Source: Candidatus Kuenenia stuttgartensis
GTDB taxonomy: Bacteria; Planctomycetota; Phycisphaerae; Sedimentisphaerales; CAMDDF01
Length of the DNA stretch: 47,129 nt
Assembly (NCBI GenBank): GCA_945890885.1
Contig: CAMDDF010000004.1
Coordinates: 1-47,129, forward strand
Direction: 5' to 3'
Within the stretch, counting starts at the first letter, position 1. Every line of letters begins with the position of its first letter. The notes below the pieces were generated by a model. It made no database searches. It worked only from the letters and a program-made list of their open reading frames with translations, and had not been told where the DNA came from. The position numbers and the translations under genes are program-made. Below are positions 16,021 to 24,822 of this stretch, in pieces.

Positions 16021-16884
16021 ATGTATTTAATCATTAAACATAAAGACCAGCCTGCAAAGGAATTGCGGTTCCGTGACGGGCCAATATACATTGGCCGACA
16101 GCTAGGCTCTCAGGTTTTCCTGCCGGATAAGGCGGTTTCACGCCAGCACGCGGTAATATACAGCACCAAAGACGGCCGATGGGTTCTGGAAGACCTTGAT
16201 TCGGCAAATAAAACATACCTCAACAATAAGGCAATTCACAAGTCACAAATCAACGATGGAGATATTTTCCAGATTAGCGATTTCAGCATTGAAGTCAAAT
16301 TAGTAGCCACAACTTCTTCACCGACACCGATAAATATGGATGACACACTGCTGAACGTTATGCAGGAACTTCGGCTGGTAAGCAGGAAATTCGATGAAAC
16401 AAACGGCCAGGCTTTCAGGCTTTCTTCCACAGGGATCAAAAATTATGCTGAGGCAGTCTGTGCAATATGCAAAGCCAAAACCAAAGGAGAGCTTCTGGAT
16501 ATACTGGTCGAAATTTTCCAAAAGCATTTTTTAATTTTTCATGTATGGATAGGCTTTAAAACCGTCGATGAACCTACATTTTATAACCACTTAGGAAAAA
16601 CACCTTCAGGCGTTTCATTTGAGCTTGACAGCCTTGTGCTAAAGAGCCATATCATAAGCTCAGTTGAGAAAATGGAGTTTAAGCTAATTCCAAGGCTGTA
16701 TAGCGAGGACAAAAATCAGGATAAAATCCGTTCAGCACTCATCGCGCCGATTTTGTTTGAAAAAAAATGTTACGGCGTAATTTACATCGATAATGGCTTG
16801 CAGAACGAGCAATACGATATAATGGACTTAAATTATCTTATGTTACTTTCCATCAACATTGGCAGTGTGCTTCAAAAAATTTAA
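16021..16884 (+). CDS. FHA-GAF domain protein
   Basis: The 287-aa protein begins with an FHA phosphothreonine-binding domain (about residues 10-90). Its key motifs are YIGRQLGS, VSRQHAV and, further on, SANKTYLNN. A linker is followed by a C-terminal GAF-like domain (about 140-285), recognised by the pattern RSALIAPILFEKKCYGVIYIDN. FHA domains read Thr phosphorylation, so it is a plausible downstream reader for a kinase such as the one at 6504-7382, but no link is shown. There is no membrane segment. The start at 16021 is preferred from the promoter position, though the ribosome site is weak (GGGAAAG). Confidence 0.85.
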   Translation: MYLIIKHKDQPAKELRFRDGPIYIGRQLGSQVFLPDKAVSRQHAVIYSTKDGRWVLEDLDSANKTYLNNKAIHKSQINDGDIFQISDFSIEVKLVATTSSPTPINMDDTLLNVMQELRLVSRKFDETNGQAFRLSSTGIKNYAEAVCAICKAKTKGELLDILVEIFQKHFLIFHVWIGFKTVDEPTFYNHLGKTPSGVSFELDSLVLKSHIISSVEKMEFKLIPRLYSEDKNQDKIRSALIAPILFEKKCYGVIYIDNGLQNEQYDIMDLNYLMLLSINIGSVLQKI

Positions 16885-16935
16885 ATCTTTCAAAATTTTT
16901 GCAATAAATCCCCTTTTTTTTGCGTCTTTGGATAC

Positions 16936-17463
16936 ATGATAAAATATAAGAATGGTTGCCGTGCGTTTACTCTTGTTGAACTGCTGGTAGTAATATCGAT
17001 AATAGCGTTGCTATTGGGCGTTCTTGTGCCTGCTGCCAACAAAGCCAGAAATTACGCAAAAAAAGTCGTCTGCAGGACAAGCCTTTACAATTGCGGGCTG
17101 GCAGTGAGAATGTATCTTGATGATAATAAGCAATATATGCCCCCTGCTGCCCAATTACCTTCGGTAAATGTAACTAAACGTCCCATCGCAGATTATCTGG
17201 CATCGTACATCGGCGACAAAAAAGCGTTGAAGTGCCCAGGGGATAAACAGCAGAAGTTTTTCCTGCAGGAAGGCTCAAGCTATGAATACAACATGTCTCT
17301 TGGAGACCAGAGGGTGGAAAAAACATTTCTGGCGGAACGCCACGGCGTTAGCCAAGTGAATGTTTTAAATGACTATGAATCTTTTCACGGCAAAAAAGGC
17401 GTTGTTGGCTCTGTCAACTATTTATATGCTGACAGCTACATAGGAGACAGGAGCAGAAAATGA
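16936..17463 (+). CDS. Type IV pseudopilin-like protein, planctomycete type
   Basis: The 175-aa protein has a prepilin leader ending at RAFTLVELLVVISIIALLLG, with cleavage expected before Phe and the hydrophobic helix behind it. The body has paired Cys and a C-terminal VNYLYADSYIGD, related to the H-X9-DG ending common in planctomycete pseudopilins. It would be processed by prepilin peptidase and assembled or exported. The stop overlaps the next start (ATGA at 17460-17463), so it is translationally coupled to the Arg/Gly-rich membrane protein. It is outside the pilus assembly operon, about 1 kb upstream. Confidence 0.85.
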   Translation: MIKYKNGCRAFTLVELLVVISIIALLLGVLVPAANKARNYAKKVVCRTSLYNCGLAVRMYLDDNKQYMPPAAQLPSVNVTKRPIADYLASYIGDKKALKCPGDKQQKFFLQEGSSYEYNMSLGDQRVEKTFLAERHGVSQVNVLNDYESFHGKKGVVGSVNYLYADSYIGDRSRK

Positions 17464-18089
17464 AAGCAAATAAAATGACAGCTAAAAAAAGTATTAAAAA
17501 TTTTGCATGGAGCAAGAAAAATGTCATTATTGCATTTGCAGTTGTCGCTGTTCTGGTAATTGGAACCGTTTTGGGAGGGGTTAAACTCTATGGTAAAGAC
17601 CGGCCTGTAAGGATTGATTTGAGCGGAAAATCTGAGGAGCAGATACGGGCGTATATGGAATCCGAGGAATTTAAAAAACTCGACAGAGAAGCTCGGCACC
17701 AGTACGGCAGAGCGGCGATGGAACAGGCAATGGAAAAACGCATGAATGGTTTTTTCGAGGTTGCTCCCGAGCAAAGAACTGCATATCTCGATAAAATGAT
17801 AGATGAAATGCAGGAAAGAAGAAGACAAATGCCTCCACGGGGTGCTGGCGATAGAAGTGGGGAACCAAGACCACAGGTATCGGGCCAGAATCAGGCCGAG
17901 GGCGGCAGCCCACAGAGCGGACAAGCTAGACGCGGCGGCGGTGCAAGGAGAGGCCCTGAGGGTATGCGGGCGAGACAGGAAAGGTCTACTCCCGAACAGA
18001 GAGCAAAAAGAACAGAATTTTTCGAAGCAATGCGAAATAGAATGAAAGAGAGAGGGCTTGATTTCAGGCCCGGCGGCGGTGGACGATAG
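17460..18089 (+). CDS. Membrane protein with Arg/Gly-rich tail, unknown function
   Basis: No family is recognised. The 209-aa protein has a basic N-terminus, one transmembrane helix (about residues 22-42) and an alpha-helical charged region (about 55-125). It ends in a low-complexity tail rich in Arg, Gly, Pro and Gln (about 125-209, ending PGGGGR). It is strongly basic overall. Coupling to the pseudopilin by ATGA overlap suggests a shared process at the cell envelope. The tail could bind polyanions, but this is only inference from charge. Confidence 0.65.
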   Translation: MKANKMTAKKSIKNFAWSKKNVIIAFAVVAVLVIGTVLGGVKLYGKDRPVRIDLSGKSEEQIRAYMESEEFKKLDREARHQYGRAAMEQAMEKRMNGFFEVAPEQRTAYLDKMIDEMQERRRQMPPRGAGDRSGEPRPQVSGQNQAEGGSPQSGQARRGGGARRGPEGMRARQERSTPEQRAKRTEFFEAMRNRMKERGLDFRPGGGGR

Positions 18090-18470
18090 CAATTATCAAA
18101 ATTGGTCTTTAGTGTTGAGCTAAAGAAAGACATAAGGCACGAGTGTGATGAAACGTCAACCGTTTATTGTCAGCCGTCAACCACAAAAAACATTAAGTGT
18201 TGGATGTTCATATTATCGCGTCGCTTGCGCGCGACGCTATTGGGATTCTAATTTTTAGTTAATGGCCTGATTATCGGACGGTGCAAATAAAAGCGGGGTA
18301 ATATTTTGTTATAGGGGCGTTATTTTTTATATTTTACGGGAAAGTGTGCATTTTCATAGCGATAGTGCAATTATTTTACTTATGCGGCAGGCTTTTCCTG
18401 ACGATTTTGTTATAGCGTATCAAAGTTTTTAAATTCAGGTACACTTGTATAAAGGCTGGAATTGGTAAAA
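18090..18470. other. Spacer before the pilus operon
   Basis: The left half carries dispersed repeats. The right half is AT-rich and presumably holds the operon promoter. TATAAA at 18448-18453 is a possible -10, without a convincing -35. No riboswitch or small RNA is recognised. Confidence 0.35.
18101..18240. repeat. Dispersed repeat modules D and C
   Basis: GGTCTTTAGTGTTGAGCTAAAG (about 18101-18122) is a module D relative. ATTATCGCGTCGCTTGCGCGCGACGCTAT (18212-18240) is a module C variant in which the core has become a perfect palindrome, GCGTCGC/GCGACGC. Confidence 0.5.
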
Positions 18471-19427
18471 ATGTTATCATTTTTGAAAAAAGATAATAGC
18501 GCCGTCGGAGTGGATCTGGGCAGCGGCTATTTAAAAATGGCACAACTCAGCTTTGAGGGGAAAACGCCCTGCCTTATAGAGGCTGCTTGCGAAAAAGTTC
18601 CGGTTGAAATCAAGGCAGGCAGCGCTGAATGGCAGCGATGGTCGGTCAAGGCAATCAAAAATGTAATGGCCAAGGCCAAATTCAAATCGAAAAATTTTAT
18701 CAGTGCTATGCCCTCAGACGATGTTTACATCGAACACGTCAAAATCGGCAAAAATGAGGCTGATATCGAAAAGGCGGTTTTTGAGATAATAAAAAACAAG
18801 CTGCCCTTTGATGCAAACAATGCCCTGGTTAAATGTGTTTCCAACGATGAATTTGACCGTAAGTCCAGACGTGATGTTGTTGCGATGGTGGTCGATAAAG
18901 TCAAGGTTGACAGGCATCTGGCGATATTTGAAAAAGCGGGGCTAAACCTCAAGAGTATGAGCGTATGGCCTTTGGTGATAACGACGACATATAAGAATTT
19001 TTTCGCGAGAAGAGCATGCGATTCGGATATGGTGGCAATGCTGCTGGACATAGGTTTCAATCACAGCAATATTATCATCACAAAATGTGATAAGCTGCTT
19101 TTTGCCAAATTGATACCTATTGGCCTAAACGGGCTCGTTACCGAAGATGCAAGCGAAAAACTTGTGGCAGAGCTTTCCGGATGCGTAAGGTATTTCGAGT
19201 CGATGGAGACAGGTTTGGGAATTTCCCGGCTGTTGTTTCTATCCGGCAAAAGCGTTGACAAGGCTGTATGCGAAAAGATAGCAGAGCTTGCAAAACAGAT
19301 GCATATACCCGCACAGATAGGAGATGTTCTGGCAGCGGTTGAAATTAAAAACGGCAATCAAATATCGATAGACCGATGCGAAGGCTCGCTGGGATGGGCG
19401 ACAGCTTTCGGATTGAGTTTATCTTAA
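18471..19427 (+). CDS. pilM: PilM-type actin-like assembly ATPase
   Basis: The 318-aa protein is a PilM/GspL cytoplasmic-domain homologue. The N-terminal VGVDLGSGYLKMA is the phosphate-1 motif of actin-like ATPases. Later blocks IPIGLNG and LFLSGKS also fit. PilM links the inner-membrane PilN-PilO platform to the ATPase. An in-frame TTG lies 9 nt upstream (18462), but the purine-rich GGCTGGA fits the ATG better. It is the first gene of the assembly operon; pilN follows after 22 nt. Confidence 0.88.
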   Translation: MLSFLKKDNSAVGVDLGSGYLKMAQLSFEGKTPCLIEAACEKVPVEIKAGSAEWQRWSVKAIKNVMAKAKFKSKNFISAMPSDDVYIEHVKIGKNEADIEKAVFEIIKNKLPFDANNALVKCVSNDEFDRKSRRDVVAMVVDKVKVDRHLAIFEKAGLNLKSMSVWPLVITTTYKNFFARRACDSDMVAMLLDIGFNHSNIIITKCDKLLFAKLIPIGLNGLVTEDASEKLVAELSGCVRYFESMETGLGISRLLFLSGKSVDKAVCEKIAELAKQMHIPAQIGDVLAAVEIKNGNQISIDRCEGSLGWATAFGLSLS

Positions 19428-19449
19428 AAAAACAGTGAGGTAATTAATT

Positions 19450-20208
19450 ATGGTTAATATAAATTTTGTTCCTGACGATTACATTCAAAAAAAGGATTCC
19501 AACAGGTCTAACTGGATGTACCTGTTTTTGTGTCTGACGATGGTAGGCGCTCTTGCAGGAACTTTCGGTATCATCAAGATGAGGCAAAATGCCGTGAACA
19601 GGCAGAGCCAGATGATACAGCAGAAGCTTGCCAAAGCCCAGGAAGATATTGTTATGTTTGAACAGCTCCAGATCAAACGAAAAGAAATGATGCAGACGGC
19701 TCTGACGGCTGTGGGGCTGCTCGAAACAGCGCCCAGAAGCGTAATTGTCGCTTCATTGACGAATACTTTGCCCGAAGGAACATCACTTTTAAAGGTTGAG
19801 ATTTCGGAAAAGGTTGCCAATAAGGCACTTGCAATCAGGGGCGGAACATACGCAAAGGCTAGCCAAAATACTCCTGCTACCACTGCTGCTTCAGCTAAGA
19901 AAGATACTACGGCTACGGCAACAGCAAAGGCCGCACAATCCGCTATACAGCAAGTTGCACAAAAGCAAGTTTCAACGCTTATTCAAATTGAAGGAATTGC
20001 ACCCAGCGATAAACAGGTCGCTGATTTTATAGCAAATCTTGACAGCTGTGCGTTGTTTAACGAGGTTGACCTTGTTTATACGAAAGAATTTAAGCAGGAT
20101 AAAAACGAGAACAGGTCAATACGAACTTTTAAACTTACGACAAGTTTGAAGAAAGACGCGGCAGTTACCAAAGGGTACATTGAAGATTTAAGGTTTAAAG
20201 GCGTTTAA
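19450..20208 (+). CDS. pilN: PilN-like pilus assembly protein
   Basis: The 252-aa bitopic protein starts with the typical cytoplasmic peptide MVNINFVPDDY, the PilM-binding INLLP-like motif. One transmembrane helix (about 22-42) and a coiled coil (about 45-80) follow, then a periplasmic ferredoxin-like domain. A Thr/Ala/Lys-rich low-complexity insertion (about residues 138-175) splits the periplasmic domain and is unusual. GAGGT precedes the ATG by about 9 nt. Position between pilM and pilO supports the assignment. Confidence 0.82.
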   Translation: MVNINFVPDDYIQKKDSNRSNWMYLFLCLTMVGALAGTFGIIKMRQNAVNRQSQMIQQKLAKAQEDIVMFEQLQIKRKEMMQTALTAVGLLETAPRSVIVASLTNTLPEGTSLLKVEISEKVANKALAIRGGTYAKASQNTPATTAASAKKDTTATATAKAAQSAIQQVAQKQVSTLIQIEGIAPSDKQVADFIANLDSCALFNEVDLVYTKEFKQDKNENRSIRTFKLTTSLKKDAAVTKGYIEDLRFKGV

Positions 20209-20226
20209 TAATTTAAGGACAGAGCT

Positions 20227-20760
20227 ATGAATAGCGGAATACGAAAAATAGTTTTCTTTCTTGCCCTTATCGGGATGGTTTATCTTGGGTGGGCATATAT
20301 GATTAAGCCTGCCAATGCAGAGCTGGTTGTAAGGAGAGCCCAACTTCAAAAGGATACGGATAAGCTTACTGAGATTGAGCGGGAAAAGGCCAATGCTGAA
20401 AGTCTTGATGAACAAATCAAGCAGATGGAAGAGGCGATCCATTTCTTTGAAAATAAGTTTCCCCATAAGAGCCAGATACATCAGGTTCTAAGCCAGGTTA
20501 CGGAGATTATCAGCAAGTACGGTTTAAAGCCTAAAACGAATATTGCACTTAAGCCTGAACAAAGCAACGGCTATATCGAGCTTCCCATTAAAATGCAGCT
20601 TGAGGGTAGTTTTAATTCGTTTTACGGTTTTCTGCTGGAACTTGAGAAACTCGACAGAATTACCAAAATACGCGAACTTGAAATTAAAAATGATGATAAA
20701 ACAGGCGGTATAGTAGCTAATTTCACGATGAGTATATTCTTTCAGGACATTAAAAAGTAG
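20227..20760 (+). CDS. pilO: PilO-like pilus assembly protein
   Basis: The 177-aa protein has an N-terminal transmembrane helix (about 7-24), a coiled coil (about 30-80) and a small C-terminal alpha-beta domain (about 85-175) with LPIKMQLEGSFNSFYGFLLELEKLDRI, the usual PilO signature region. PilO pairs with PilN to form the periplasmic alignment ring. AAGGA lies upstream of the ATG. It follows pilN by 18 nt. Confidence 0.85.
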   Translation: MNSGIRKIVFFLALIGMVYLGWAYMIKPANAELVVRRAQLQKDTDKLTEIEREKANAESLDEQIKQMEEAIHFFENKFPHKSQIHQVLSQVTEIISKYGLKPKTNIALKPEQSNGYIELPIKMQLEGSFNSFYGFLLELEKLDRITKIRELEIKNDDKTGGIVANFTMSIFFQDIKK

Positions 20761-20793
20761 AGCTGATTTTAGATATATCAGGAGAAATATGAA

Positions 20794-21444
20794 ATGTTAA
20801 ATTTCATGAATGAAAATAGCAAATTTGACAATGATGAAGAAAACGCTTCTTCGCAGGGTCAGATTTCAAATGAACAGACAAATGCTGGCCAGATTCAGGA
20901 AGACGATTATCTGACGACATCGGTCGATAAAAGCAATGTGAAACGCAGCACAATGATACTTGCTGCGATTTTTGTAATCGGTGCAGGTGCAATACTTTTG
21001 ATGATTAAAAATGTCTGCCCTCAGTCAGCCAATGCAGCAAGTGTCGCCAAAGCTGAAAATGAGCTTGATATGGCTATCGCAAGGCTCAGCGGAATCAAGG
21101 CGGAAATATTCCAGAAGATGGACAGTATCGCAAAGAAATTCGATGAATACTCAAATATCGAACAGGTCAATGTCAACCAGCTCAGGAAAGACCCTTTCAG
21201 AAATCAATATGCCAATTCATCGAGTCGAAATGACGGTCAGTCATCTGGAACACAAAGTTCCAGCGGGTATTTGCAACTTGACAGCATAATTCAGTCCGAT
21301 GACGGTAATTTCTGTATGATTGACGGGAAGGTGCTGAAAGAAGGAGATGTCGTAGATGGTTATACGGTAAAGGTGATAGAAAAGAATTTTGTGAAGCTCG
21401 AAAGCAATGGCGATGTTAAAATTTTGAAAATAGATATGCTATGA
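20794..21444 (+). CDS. PilP/GspC-like bitopic protein
   Basis: The 216-aa protein has an acidic, disordered N-terminus of about 50 residues, a transmembrane helix (about 54-72), a helical stretch, the motif RKDPFRN and a C-terminal beta domain (about 160-216). In that domain LQLDSIIQ, MIDGKVLKEGDVVDGYTV and VKLESNGDVKIL follow the homology-region pattern of PilP and GspC. In other systems that domain contacts the secretin; no secretin gene is in this window. It is not lipidated, unlike classical PilP, so it is closer to GspC in topology. Its stop overlaps pilB by 4 nt (ATGA). Confidence 0.72.
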   Translation: MLNFMNENSKFDNDEENASSQGQISNEQTNAGQIQEDDYLTTSVDKSNVKRSTMILAAIFVIGAGAILLMIKNVCPQSANAASVAKAENELDMAIARLSGIKAEIFQKMDSIAKKFDEYSNIEQVNVNQLRKDPFRNQYANSSSRNDGQSSGTQSSSGYLQLDSIIQSDDGNFCMIDGKVLKEGDVVDGYTVKVIEKNFVKLESNGDVKILKIDML

Positions 21445-23327
21445 GAAATTTACTTTTTTTAAATAGAAAATCAGAACAGGCCACTAAGACTAGCCGGGAT
21501 AATATTTTCGGCGATAGTGATGCGATTCGCGGACTAAGTAATCTGTACAGTCCCGAAGGCGAAGTAGATGTTCGCAGAGATATTGCTGACGAACTGTTCG
21601 ACAGCGGCAAGATAAACACCAGCGGACTTGAAAAGGTTCGTCAGGTTCAAAGAGAAAAACCAGGCACCGATGCTGCATTGATAGTCAAGCAGCTTCATCT
21701 GGCAAATGATGTCGATATACTGGCAGCCAGGGCCGCTCTTTATGGATATAAATTCGTGGCACTTCACGCCGAGGATGTCGATAGAAATGCGTATTTGAAG
21801 CTTGACAAGGCGTATATAAAAAGCAACAGGATCATGCCCGTAAAATTCACTGATGACGGGAAAGGTATTGTTCTGGCAACCAGCGAGCCCGGCAATGTTT
21901 ATGTTATCGAAGAAGCTAAAAAGCTGGCGGGTCTCAATGTTGAAATCATAGTCTGTAAAGATGAAGATATTGACGCAGTAAGTAAAATTGTCGAAGCCAG
22001 CGTGCTTGATTATAACGTTGACGAGATAATGAGCGATATGGATGAGGATGTCGAGCTTATCCAGGATGATACGAATGAAAATGAAGACCTTGAACAGATG
22101 GCAGGCGAATCGCCCGTTATCAAGTTCGTTAATTATCTTATAAGCAATGCACTTCACGAAGGTGCAAGCGATATTCACATCGAGCCTAAGGATAAATACA
22201 GCAGGATACGTTATCGTATTGACGGGGTACTTTTTGAAACAATGCAGGCACCCTTAAAAATGCACTCTGCGGTTACGTCCCGTCTGAAGATAATGAGCAA
22301 TCTCGATATTTCAGAACGCCGGCTCCCTCAGGATGGAAAAATAGCGGTTATCGTCGGCGGTCGGTCGCTGGATTTGCGAGTATCAACGCTTCCTGTTACA
22401 CAGGGCGAAAAAATCGTAATTCGTATTCTCGATAAGAGAAATATTATGCACGGTCTGGATACTTCGGGCATGGAGCCTGATACGCGAAGTATGTTTGAAA
22501 AGCAGATAACTCTGCCTCACGGAATTATACTTGTTACCGGCCCTACCGGCTCAGGAAAAAGTACAACGCTATATTCTGCGCTTAACCAGATGGACGGCGA
22601 TAGACTTAATATTTCGACGGTTGAAGACCCTGTCGAATATGAGCTTGGATTCTGTAATCAGGTACAGACAAAAGAGAGCATCGGCTTATCATTTTCTGCA
22701 TCGCTTAGGTCGCTGTTAAGACAGGACCCTGATATTATAATGATCGGTGAAATCCGAGATTCCGAAACAGCAAGAATCGCTGTTCAAGCGGCATTGACGG
22801 GACACCTTGTGTTATCGACGCTTCATACCAATGACGCGCCCAGCTCGATTACAAGACTTATCAATATCGGGGTGGATCCTTACCTTATAGCAGCATCTTT
22901 AAATGCGGTGCTGGCTCAGCGCCTTGTGAGAAAGATATGCGAAAACTGCAAGGAACCTTTTCAGGCACCTGATAGTCTCAGGAGACAGCTTGGATGTTCG
23001 GATTTAGATTATAGTCAGCTTTATCACGGTAAAGGTTGTGATAAATGCAGGAACAGCGGCTACCAAGGCAGAACCGGCGTTTACGAACTGCTGGTTATGG
23101 ATGATAGGTTCCGGAAGATAATAAACGCTGATGCCTCAGCTTCAAATTTACAGAAAGCGTTTGCTGAAAGAGGCGGAAGAAGCCTTTTTGGTGACGGTTT
23201 AGCTAAAATCCGCAAAGGTGTTACCACCATAGAGGAAATATTAAGGGTAACGCAGGCAGGCGAGATAGATATGGGAGATGATGTGTCCGAAAAGGAACAG
23301 ACAGCCCAGCCTGCAAATCAGGATTAA
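21441..23327 (+). CDS. pilB: PilB/GspE-type assembly ATPase
   Basis: The 628-aa protein has an N-terminal MshEN-like domain (about 45-190), a linker with acidic repeats (about 195-222) and the ATPase core. Walker A is GPTGSGKST (367-375), the Asp box is at about 395-400, Walker B is RQDPDIIMIGEIRD (427-440) and the His box is HLVLSTLHT (455-463). A CxxC...CxxC zinc site (C500, C503, C533, C536) is characteristic of extension ATPases. It should drive pilus or pseudopilus extension. A Gln/Glu tail follows. Translational overlap with the upstream gene supports stoichiometric production. Confidence 0.93.
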   Translation: MRNLLFLNRKSEQATKTSRDNIFGDSDAIRGLSNLYSPEGEVDVRRDIADELFDSGKINTSGLEKVRQVQREKPGTDAALIVKQLHLANDVDILAARAALYGYKFVALHAEDVDRNAYLKLDKAYIKSNRIMPVKFTDDGKGIVLATSEPGNVYVIEEAKKLAGLNVEIIVCKDEDIDAVSKIVEASVLDYNVDEIMSDMDEDVELIQDDTNENEDLEQMAGESPVIKFVNYLISNALHEGASDIHIEPKDKYSRIRYRIDGVLFETMQAPLKMHSAVTSRLKIMSNLDISERRLPQDGKIAVIVGGRSLDLRVSTLPVTQGEKIVIRILDKRNIMHGLDTSGMEPDTRSMFEKQITLPHGIILVTGPTGSGKSTTLYSALNQMDGDRLNISTVEDPVEYELGFCNQVQTKESIGLSFSASLRSLLRQDPDIIMIGEIRDSETARIAVQAALTGHLVLSTLHTNDAPSSITRLINIGVDPYLIAASLNAVLAQRLVRKICENCKEPFQAPDSLRRQLGCSDLDYSQLYHGKGCDKCRNSGYQGRTGVYELLVMDDRFRKIINADASASNLQKAFAERGGRSLFGDGLAKIRKGVTTIEEILRVTQAGEIDMGDDVSEKEQTAQPANQD

Positions 23328-23493
23328 AAAAAATTAGAAGTTATGCTGGACAACTGTGCAAAGTGAGTGGATAATTACCATAAACTTACAGACAGGGGAT
23401 ATAAATGAGTATGGTATGTTACAAAGCCAGGATGGTAAAGGTAAATAAACAGGGAAGATTCACTCACTAGAACACACAGGAAAGGAACCCAAA

Positions 23494-24606
23494 ATGGACA
23501 TCAAACAAGTATTGGCACGGGCAATTGCAGCTAAGGCATCGGACGTTCACATTAATGTAGGAATGCATCCTGTTTTGAGAATCAATACCGAGCTTGTGCA
23601 TCTGGATGAGTTCGAAGTTGTTACTGACGAAATGGCCAAAAATATGGTTTTCGGGATGGTAGGCGAAAAAAAATACGCCAAATTCGAAGAAAAGATGGAT
23701 CAGGATTTTTCCACGACAATCGAAGACGGCAGCAGATTCCGCGTGAACGCACATATACAAAGGGATACAATAGCTATTTCGTTCAGGGCAATATCGTCCT
23801 CAATACCTTCTCTTGAGAAGCTGCACCTTCCTATGATAGCACAAGAACTTACCAATCTTCCTCGAGGATTGGTTCTGGTTACCGGCCCTACCGGCTCAGG
23901 CAAAAGTACAACGCTTGCGTCGATGATAGATGTTATCAATATCAAATACGGCAAAAGGATTATCACCCTTGAAGACCCCGTTGAATATGCTATGAAAAAT
24001 AAGCTGTCGATGATTGAACAGCGTGAAATCGGACAGGACTGCCCTTCTTTTGAATCGGGCTTAAAGCACGTTCTAAGACAAGACCCTGATGTTATTCTTG
24101 TTGGTGAAATGCGAGACCTTGAGACGACCAGTTCGACAATTACCGCTGCTGAGACGGGCCACTTTGTGCTTTCGACCCTTCATACGGTCAATGCTTCGCA
24201 AACCGTCGAACGCGTGATTGATATTTATCCTTCGGGTCAGCAAAACCAGATACGAGCGATGCTGTCGAATACGCTTCAGGCGGTTATTTCGCAGACGCTT
24301 TTCAAAAGAATTGACGTGCCTGGGATGGTGCCTTGCGTTGAGATTCTGCTTTGCACCTCCGCGGTAAGAAACTGTATCCGTGAAAATAGAATTTATGAAA
24401 TACCCAATATAATCGAAACCAACAGAAGAATCGGGATGCAGACGATGGATCACAGTATTGCTGATATGTACAGCAAGGGATACATTGACAAGGAAGAGGC
24501 GATTATGCGTTCGACCAATCCCGGCAAGATGAGCAAAACGCTCGATACAGTTGACAGCGAAAAAAGTGCCGCCGCTGGTAAGAAATCAAAGGTGGCAGTA
24601 AGATAA
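23494..24606 (+). CDS. pilT: PilT-type retraction ATPase
   Basis: The 370-aa protein has the PilT N-terminal motif ASDVHI (15-20), Walker A GPTGSGKST (131-139), LEDPVEY, Walker B RQDPDVILVGEMRD and a His box. A form of the AIRNLIRE retraction motif (AVRNCIRE) is present near residue 291. PilT powers retraction, so the system probably makes dynamic type IV pili, not only a type II secretion pseudopilus. A 166-nt gap separates it from pilB. The C-terminal Lys/Ala-rich tail (about 355-370) is not part of the usual family. Confidence 0.93.
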   Translation: MDIKQVLARAIAAKASDVHINVGMHPVLRINTELVHLDEFEVVTDEMAKNMVFGMVGEKKYAKFEEKMDQDFSTTIEDGSRFRVNAHIQRDTIAISFRAISSSIPSLEKLHLPMIAQELTNLPRGLVLVTGPTGSGKSTTLASMIDVINIKYGKRIITLEDPVEYAMKNKLSMIEQREIGQDCPSFESGLKHVLRQDPDVILVGEMRDLETTSSTITAAETGHFVLSTLHTVNASQTVERVIDIYPSGQQNQIRAMLSNTLQAVISQTLFKRIDVPGMVPCVEILLCTSAVRNCIRENRIYEIPNIIETNRRIGMQTMDHSIADMYSKGYIDKEEAIMRSTNPGKMSKTLDTVDSEKSAAAGKKSKVAVR

Positions 24607-24669
24607 GAGTATCTAAAACTACGGAAAAAGTTAGCTAAATACCAAACAAATTCACAATATGAATTTTCG

Positions 24670-24710
24670 AATGCCCAAGATCGCATCTTTGCGTATTTTG
24701 GGCATTTGTG
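24670..24710 (+). terminator. Possible terminator after pilT
   Basis: AATGCCCAA (24670-24678) and TTGGGCATT (24698-24706) form a 9-bp stem followed by TGTGTTTTATT. The imperfect T-run suggests partial termination before pilC. Confidence 0.5.
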
Positions 24711-24822
24711 TTTTATTAGTTATAGTTTATATAGAGCACTGTATATTTTCTATCAATAATTTTATCTGCGATACGAAGTTTCTCTATGTAAATTTGCAGG
24801 ATATAATTGGAAAGCGATTAGT

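Noticed and set aside
17436-18092. 218-aa antisense ORF opposite the Arg/Gly-rich gene
   Set aside because: It exists because the sense codons avoid antisense stops in a biased sequence; it has no ribosome site or recognisable domain, and the sense gene has a coupled start.
23405-23470. 21-codon ORF between pilB and pilT with a possible GGGG site
   Set aside because: It is too short to support, with no conserved features visible.
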